Assembly: GCA_005798925.1 (NCBI GenBank)
Contig: SYID01000205.1
Coordinates: 1-22,000, forward strand
Direction of reading: 5' to 3'
From: Verrucomicrobiota bacterium
GTDB taxonomy: Bacteria > Verrucomicrobiota > Verrucomicrobiia > Opitutales > UBA953
Length of the DNA: 22,000 bases
Shown here: positions 16,944 to 22,000 of the stretch, piece after piece
Layout: each line of letters begins with the position of its first letter
How positions within the stretch are numbered: the first letter of the stretch is position 1
Notes under the pieces: generated by a model
Told to the model about the DNA's origin: nothing
Database searches by the model: none
Seen by the model: only the letters and a program-made list of their open reading frames with translations
Position numbers and translations under genes: made by a program

Positions 16944-19475
16944 TCAGCGCCATTCGTGCTTGGGATAACGGCCGCGGAGTTCCTTCTTCACGCCTTCGTA
17001 AGAGCCTTTCCAGAAGGCGTCGAGATCGGTGGTGCGTTGCTGCGTCCGTCGGGCCGGCGACTGGATGCAGACGACCATCGGTACCTTACCGAGGCAGACG
17101 CGCAGCTTGCTGCCCGGGAAATCGTACAGCTCCTGCACGGTGGCTTCGATCTCGGCCTGGCCGTCCTCGGTATACTCGATGCGGGCGGGGTGCTTCTTGC
17201 GCGGCAGGACGATCTTCTCAGGGCAATAGGACTCGAGCGCCATCGCCTGCTCGTGCGTCAGCCAGCCGCGGACGACGCCGAAGACGGGCCGCTCGCGGAT
17301 ATCGCGGTAAGCCACGGCGCCGGCGCAGACTTCTTCGATCACCATGCGGCGCGCGGCTTCGTCGAACGGCGGGATGCCGAGCTCAGGGCAGTGCTTGGAG
17401 AGGAAATTGACGCGCCGGATCCACGCATCCACGGGCGCATCCCACTTTTCGAGTTCGAGACGGCCGGCGGCGACCTCTTCCGCGAGCAGGCGGCTGGCGG
17501 CGTCGGAAGGGGCGTCGTCACGCTCCTTGGCTTCAAGGACGAGGTCGCGGAAACGTCGCTCGACGCGCGTGACCACGCGGCGCTGCGAGGCGTCGTAGCG
17601 GACCTGATTGACCGTCGAGAATTCCGCCGGGAAGAGTTCCTGCAACCAGGCCTCCTCGATGGCGGTCGCCAAGGAGAGATAGGTCGTCACGCCGCCGCGG
17701 GCCTGGATCTCGTCGACTTCCGCCGCGACCAGGAGCTTCGCGTTGCGGATGGAGGATTCGCGGCGCAGTTCGCCGGTCCGACCGTGCACCAAGGCGCAGC
17801 GCAAGGTGCCGGCGTCGAGACGGACGGCGAGGCGGTCCGAAAAACCGAGCAGCAGGCACCGGCGCACGTCGGCAGGGTCCGCGACCCGGTCGCTGACCGG
17901 CAGCCCCTGCCCTTCCGCGAGGCGCAGGAACTGCCGGGCGGCCTGGTCGGCCTGACGGGCCGCCTGGCCATGCACGCCGAAGCGGTCGCAGGCGTCGGCG
18001 TCGAACTTCATCTCGACCGCGCGTTGCAGCAAAGCCAGCCGCGGGAAGAAGTCGGAGCCGTCTTCCTGCTCGACGGAGTCGCGCGCGTTCTCGGTGCGGT
18101 CATCGACCTTGCGGAAAAGGATGTCCCGGCCCTGGGCGAGGCCGGCGATCCGGCACACTTCGTAGACGCAATCGAGGTCGCCCGCCGCGAGGAGCATGCG
18201 CGCGTAACGCGGATGGGCCGGGAAGACCGACATCCTTCGGCCGAGGTCCGTGAGCTTGCCTTGGGCGTCGACGGCGCCGAGGTCCGCGAGGACGGTCAGG
18301 GCGCGCTGCAGGGCCTTGTCGTCCGGCTTCTCATACCAAGGGAAAGTCGCGGCCTCGCCCCAGCCGGACGAGAGCAGCAGCAGGATCGTCTCCGAGAGGT
18401 CGACCCGCTTGATCTCGGGGACTTCACGCAGCGGGCGAGCTTCATGGTCGGTCTGCGACCAGAGACGGATGCAACGGCCCGGACCGGTACGGCCGGCGCG
18501 GCCGGCGCGCTGTTCGGCCGAAGCCTGGGAGACAGGCTCGACGAGCAGCGTGTCGATGCCGCGATGCGGGTCGAAGCGGGCGATGCGGGCGAGGCCGGCG
18601 TCGACGACGGCGCGGACGCCGGGGATGGTCAGGGATGTCTCCGCGACGTTGGTCGCGACGATCACCTTGCGTCCGGGGCCGGGCTTGACCGCGCGATCCT
18701 GCTCTTCGGGAGGGAGCTCGCCGTAGAGCGGCAAGACGTCCACGCCGCCGGATTCCGGGAGGTTACGCACCGCGCCGATCGTCCTCATGATCTCATACGA
18801 GCCCGGCATGAAGACCAGGATGTCGCCTTCGGTTTCCTCGCGCAGCACGCGGCGAACCTGTTCCGCGGCGGCGTCCCAGATCGGGCGGGTGGAATTACGG
18901 GGCAGATGCGTGTATTCGACCTGCACGGGATAAGCGCGCCCGTCGGCGGCCAAGGTCTCCGCGCAGCCGAACCATTTCGCCACGCCCTCGGTATCGAGGG
19001 TCGCGGACATCGCCATGATCAGCAGGTCAGGGCGATGCGTCTCCTGGAGCCGACGGGCGAGCGCGAGGGCCACGTCGGAGTGCAGGTTGCGTTCATGGAA
19101 CTCGTCGAACACCACCGCGCCGACGCCCTTGAGCTCGGGGTCCGAGGCCATCTGCCGGAGCAGCAAGGCTTCCGTCACGAACTTGATGCGCGTCTGGGCG
19201 GACTCGACGCGCTCGAAGCGGATCTGGTAGCCCACCTCGCCGCCGAGACGCACGTTGCGCTCCTGCGCGATGCGCGCGGCGAGGAGGCGGGCCGCGATGC
19301 GGCGGGGCTGGAGGACCACGATCTGCCCCTGGACCAGGTTCAGGTCCAGGAGCATCTGCGGGATGCGGGTCGACTTGCCCGAGCCCGTCGGTGCGCGAAG
19401 CACCAGCCGGCGCACGCGTCCGCAGGCGGCGACCAGGTCGGCCTGCAGTACGTCGATGGGCAAGGGCTGCTTCAT
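16944..19475 (-). CDS. hrpB: ATP-dependent helicase HrpB
   Basis: An 843-residue DEAH-box helicase of the HrpB type. Motif I is APTGSGKST (28-36), motif II DEFHER (124-129), motif III SAT (157-159) and motif VI QRAGRAGRT (322-330). The helicase-associated region follows (about 350-480). The HrpB-specific C-terminus is present: VQELYDF, then SPARRTQQRTTDLDAFWKGS and the terminal GRYPKHEWR. The length is typical (about 800-840). HrpB's cellular role is poorly known; the related HrpA acts in mRNA processing and ribosome rescue. Its ATG overlaps the TGA of the upstream phosphoesterase gene by 4 bp (ATGA), and 4 bp separate it from the exonuclease gene, so the three are almost certainly co-transcribed. 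Motif II reads DEFHER where classical members have DEFHER or DEAH, so the ATPase should be active. Confidence 0.95.
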   Translation of the reverse strand: MKQPLPIDVLQADLVAACGRVRRLVLRAPTGSGKSTRIPQMLLDLNLVQGQIVVLQPRRIAARLLAARIAQERNVRLGGEVGYQIRFERVESAQTRIKFVTEALLLRQMASDPELKGVGAVVFDEFHERNLHSDVALALARRLQETHRPDLLIMAMSATLDTEGVAKWFGCAETLAADGRAYPVQVEYTHLPRNSTRPIWDAAAEQVRRVLREETEGDILVFMPGSYEIMRTIGAVRNLPESGGVDVLPLYGELPPEEQDRAVKPGPGRKVIVATNVAETSLTIPGVRAVVDAGLARIARFDPHRGIDTLLVEPVSQASAEQRAGRAGRTGPGRCIRLWSQTDHEARPLREVPEIKRVDLSETILLLLSSGWGEAATFPWYEKPDDKALQRALTVLADLGAVDAQGKLTDLGRRMSVFPAHPRYARMLLAAGDLDCVYEVCRIAGLAQGRDILFRKVDDRTENARDSVEQEDGSDFFPRLALLQRAVEMKFDADACDRFGVHGQAARQADQAARQFLRLAEGQGLPVSDRVADPADVRRCLLLGFSDRLAVRLDAGTLRCALVHGRTGELRRESSIRNAKLLVAAEVDEIQARGGVTTYLSLATAIEEAWLQELFPAEFSTVNQVRYDASQRRVVTRVERRFRDLVLEAKERDDAPSDAASRLLAEEVAAGRLELEKWDAPVDAWIRRVNFLSKHCPELGIPPFDEAARRMVIEEVCAGAVAYRDIRERPVFGVVRGWLTHEQAMALESYCPEKIVLPRKKHPARIEYTEDGQAEIEATVQELYDFPGSKLRVCLGKVPMVVCIQSPARRTQQRTTDLDAFWKGSYEGVKKELRGRYPKHEWR

Positions 19476-19930
19476 GGCACGTCGAGGGGGATGAGTCGGG
19501 CGCGCGCCCTGCCCTGCCGCACCGTAATCCGGGCCACCGTCACGGGAAGGTTAAAGCGTCGCGGACCGGCGCTGCCTGGGTTGAGACGGAGCACGTCGCC
19601 GGCCTGCTCGATCTTCGGGACGTGCGTATGGCCCGTGATGACGATGTCCGGCCGGAAGGCGGCTTCGTCGACGGGCAGGTGGCCATGATGGACGAGGACG
19701 CGGAGGCCGGCGAAGACCTGCAGCGCGGTCAGCGGCAGGGAGTCGTCATCGTCGCAGTTGCCCGCGACCGCGTGACACGGGGCGAGCTCGGCGAGCTGCG
19801 GGACGATCAGCGGACCGCAGACGTCGCCGGCATGGAAGATCACGTCGCACCCTTCGAGGGCGAGGATGGCCTCGGCGCGCAGGCGGCCATGCGTGTCGGA
19901 GATGACGCCGATCTCGAACGACGGCGCCAC
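19472..19930 (-). CDS. YfcE/MJ0936-type metallophosphoesterase
   Basis: A 152-residue calcineurin-like phosphoesterase of the small YfcE class, which hydrolyses phosphodiesters using two divalent metals. All metal-binding motifs are visible: SDTHG (Asp12, His14), HAGDV (Asp36), AGNCD (Asn58), HHGH (81-84) and GHTHVP (His101, His103). The length is near the usual 160-180. The start is a GTG at 19930, 2 bp after the tau stop of dnaX; no ATG gives a complete N-terminus, and the SDTHG motif fixes the frame. There is no Shine-Dalgarno, so coupling to dnaX translation is likely, and only ribosomes that shift into the tau frame reach this junction. The 3' end overlaps the hrpB start by 4 bp. The physiological substrate is unknown. 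Confidence 0.93.
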   Translation of the reverse strand: MAPSFEIGVISDTHGRLRAEAILALEGCDVIFHAGDVCGPLIVPQLAELAPCHAVAGNCDDDDSLPLTALQVFAGLRVLVHHGHLPVDEAAFRPDIVITGHTHVPKIEQAGDVLRLNPGSAGPRRFNLPVTVARITVRQGRARARLIPLDVP

Positions 19931-19932
19931 GG

Positions 19933-21482
19933 TCAGAGCGGACGGCGCAGCTTGCCGGCCGGGATCGGCCGCAACGCCGTGAAGTCCGCGCCGATCGTGT
20001 CCTTGAGTTTCTGCCGCAGGCCGGGCGGCAGCGTGTCGACCGCCTCCTGGAACTCCTTGTCGCCCGGGAAGGCCGTCGTGCCGACCTCGGCGACCGGGAG
20101 GCTGGCGAGGGACGGCCCGGGGAAGACGAAGTCGGCGCGGCGGTCGGAGTGGGCGGCTTCGGCCTCGGCGGACTCGACGTCGAGCGGAGGCAGGGATTCC
20201 TCGAGGTTGCCGGCGTCCTCGATGGGGACGTCGACGAAACGGGAAGGCGGGGCGACGGCGGCGACGGTGGGCGCTTCGGCGGGGTCCGCGGGCGCGACCG
20301 GTTCCGTGGCGGACTCAGGGGCCGCCGGCGGGGTCCTTATTTTTTTTTTTGGCCGGGCTCCCGAGGGAGACCAGCTGCGGCGGCGGCGATGTCTTTGATG
20401 AGGAGGTCTATCGACCGCGACCTGCTTTGCTCGATCGCCTTGAGCAGCGTCACCTCGAAGTTCGCGCGCGGCGAAAGCCCTTGGCGGATGCCGTTCTCCC
20501 CTTCCTGCAGACACTCCAAGAGGCGGACCAGCTGTTCGGTCGCCAGCGGCGCGCCGAGCTGGGCGGAAGTCCCGCCGGAACGGACGGCGTCGAGGGTCGC
20601 GGCGCGCGCGCGGGACTGCAGGTCGGCGAGGACGCGCAGCAGGTCTCGACCCTCGGCATGGAAGACGTCGCACAGGGCGAGCACCTTCTTGCCGTCGCCG
20701 CACGCGATGCCGTGGCAGAGGTCGGTGACCTGCTGGGCCGAGGCGAGGCCGTAGATCGAGAGCACGTCGGCCTCCGTGATCTGCTTGCCGGCGAACGAGA
20801 TGACCTGATCCAGGATGGACTGGGAGTCGCGCATCCCGCCGGCGGCGAGGCGGGCGATCGCCGTGAGGGCATGAGGGTCGGCCGTGACGCCGTCGGCCTT
20901 GACGATGCGGGCGAGCTGGGCGGCGATGACCTCCTCGGAGATCGGATGGAACTCCAGGCGCTGGCAACGCGAGGTGATGGTCGGCAGGATCTTGTCGGCT
21001 TCGGTCGTCGCGAGGATGAACTTCACCCAGGGCGGCGGTTCCTCGAGCGTCTTCAGCAGGGCGTTGAAGGCTTCTTTCGTCAGCTGGTGGACTTCGTCGA
21101 TGATGAAGACCTTGAACGGGCAGTTGGTCGGGGCGTACTGGCACTCGTCGCGGATCTGCTTCGCGTCCTCGAGGCCGCGATTGGAGGCGGCGTCGATCTC
21201 GACCACGTCGAGGCAGCTGCCCTGCTCGATCGCGAGGCAGACCGGGTCGTCGAGGGAAAAGTCGGGCTTCGGGCCGCCGGCGCAGTTGAGCGCCTTGGCC
21301 AGGATGCGCGCGGTGGTGGTCTTCCCGGTGCCCCGGGGACCGATGAACAGGTAGGCGTGGGCCATGCGCTTCGTCTCGAGCGCGTTGCGCAGCGTCTTGA
21401 CGATATGCTCCTGGCCGACGAGTTCGTCGAACCGGCGGGGGCGCCAGCGGCGCGCGATGACCTGGAAGCCGGGTGCAGACAC
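19933..21482 (-). CDS. dnaX: DNA polymerase III subunit tau (dnaX, full length by -1 recoding)
   Basis: The clamp-loader ATPase of replicative DNA polymerase III. The zero frame (21482-20337) ends at a TAA directly after 11 As. A -1 shift on that run continues IRTPPAAPESATEP... for 135 further codons to a TGA at 19933-19935, giving a tau of about 516 residues. The tail is Pro/Ala/Glu-rich, then has a basic C-terminus (LRQKLKDTIGADFTALRPIP). It is much shorter than the E. coli tau tail (643 residues in total). The continuation is believable because codon usage and composition match a linker, it stops just 2 bp before the next gene, and the SD-like GGGAG and A-run resemble known dnaX recoding sites. 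The start is GTG at 21482, 52 bp after guaA. Confidence 0.85.
20337..20362 (-). promoter_or_regulatory. dnaX programmed recoding site (A11 slippery run)
   Basis: On the minus strand the order is GGGAG (20362-20358), CCCGGCC (7 nt), eleven A (20350-20340) and TAA (20339-20337). In the zero frame this reads G-Q-K-K-K-stop. The last seven As are a perfect A-AAA-AAA heptamer for -1 slippage, and GGGAG lies 11 nt before that heptamer, like the stimulatory SD-like element in E. coli dnaX. A short CTCC/GGAG hairpin (CTCG loop) precedes the run, and a GC palindrome CCGCCGGCGG follows about 8 nt after the A-run. Adding one A during transcription would yield the same tau protein, so slippage by RNA polymerase is equally possible. 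Confidence 0.85.
20337..21482 (-). CDS. dnaX: DNA polymerase III subunit gamma (dnaX, zero-frame product)
   Basis: The 381-residue product if no recoding occurs, ending GQKKK-stop. It contains the whole AAA+ ATPase: the N-terminal MSAPGFQVIARRWRPRRFDE, Walker A GPRGTGKTT (48-56), Walker B FIIDEVHQ (126-133), the sensor region ILATTEADKI and the SRC motif (171-173), and the collar domain from about residue 240. The usual four-Cys zinc module between Walker A and EIDAASNRG is degenerate: only Cys67, Cys82 and Cys90 remain, spaced C-x14-C-x7-C, and the CxxC pair is missing. Gamma lacks the polymerase-binding tau tail. The GTG start matches the family N-terminus and has no Shine-Dalgarno. Confidence 0.93.
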   Translation of the reverse strand: MSAPGFQVIARRWRPRRFDELVGQEHIVKTLRNALETKRMAHAYLFIGPRGTGKTTTARILAKALNCAGGPKPDFSLDDPVCLAIEQGSCLDVVEIDAASNRGLEDAKQIRDECQYAPTNCPFKVFIIDEVHQLTKEAFNALLKTLEEPPPWVKFILATTEADKILPTITSRCQRLEFHPISEEVIAAQLARIVKADGVTADPHALTAIARLAAGGMRDSQSILDQVISFAGKQITEADVLSIYGLASAQQVTDLCHGIACGDGKKVLALCDVFHAEGRDLLRVLADLQSRARAATLDAVRSGGTSAQLGAPLATEQLVRLLECLQEGENGIRQGLSPRANFEVTLLKAIEQSRSRSIDLLIKDIAAAAAGLPREPGQKKK

Positions 21483-21534
21483 TGGCGTCTAGGTAAGGTC
21501 GGGCCGGAGGAGTGTCAACGGGGCAAAGCCCGGC

Positions 21535-22000
<466 letters not shown>

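Noticed and set aside
16734..19688. A plus-strand open frame of about 984 codons opposite hrpB
   Set aside because: It mirrors the third-position GC bias of hrpB and crosses gene boundaries. All helicase motifs are intact on the minus strand, so this is not a gene.
20340..20350. The 11-A run as a simple sequencing or assembly error
   Set aside because: Not excluded, but stop codon placement, the SD-like GGGAG, the perfect heptamer and the known gamma/tau biology of dnaX all favour a genuine recoding site.
19933..21144. A separate minus-strand gene covering the dnaX tail with its own upstream start
   Set aside because: Its first ~260 codons overlap dnaX out of frame and give an Arg/Pro-rich shadow. 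Only the part after the A-run is protein-like, which is better explained as the tau extension.

Overview
This 22 kb window is GC-rich, almost gene-saturated chromosomal DNA that reads as ordinary core genome. No phage, insertion sequence, CRISPR array, defence island or biosynthetic cluster is visible. The best taxonomic guess is a Verrucomicrobiota bacterium (Opitutae-like). It rests on a divergent EF-Tu switch I region, a type III glutamine synthetase, a DUF481 outer-membrane protein, a DUF362-like secreted protein, and start codons that almost all lack a Shine-Dalgarno sequence. This is inference; no ribosomal RNA is present to confirm it.

Layout: nearly all genes are on the minus strand. 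From the left there is the start of tuf with tRNA-Thr(GGT) directly upstream (1-368). Next is an apparent operon smc - secreted HtrA/Deg-like protease - TonB-like membrane protein (473-6154, read right to left). rpsU is divergent on the plus strand (6308-6508), and two hairpins separate it from the convergent glnN (6647-8803). glnN has a candidate sigma-54 promoter upstream. A DUF481 outer-membrane protein (8943-9956) is divergent from an oxygen-dependent protoporphyrinogen oxidase (10012-11355). That gene converges on an MFS exporter (11363-12709), which is divergent from a DUF362-like secreted protein (12794-13795). The latter overlaps by its stop codon with a convergent YndJ/DUF1990 membrane protein (13792-15135). 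Then come malate dehydrogenase (15209-16210) and a tight minus-strand operon: dnaX - metallophosphoesterase - HrpB-type helicase - DEDDh exonuclease (16259-21482). The window ends in the 3' part of guaA.

How the genes relate: tuf, tRNA-Thr and rpsU serve translation; smc and dnaX serve chromosome organisation and replication; glnN, guaA, mdh and hemY are nitrogen, purine, central-carbon and haem metabolism. The tightest unit is dnaX to exonuclease, with junctions of 2 bp, a 4-bp overlap and 4 bp, which implies one transcript.

Most notable signal: dnaX carries a run of 11 A residues immediately before a TAA stop. The -1 frame stays open for another 135 codons and ends 2 bp before the next gene. 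This is a gamma/tau recoding site (ribosomal frameshifting or transcriptional slippage). Other points worth a second look are the sigma-54-type site at glnN, absent Shine-Dalgarno sequences with an anti-SD-like tract in the tuf leader, a degenerate zinc site in DnaX, and a 38% GC coding patch in the TonB-like gene. No gene-free stretch exceeds 300 bases; the longest gaps are 6155-6307, 8804-8942, 6509-6646 and 369-472, each annotated below.
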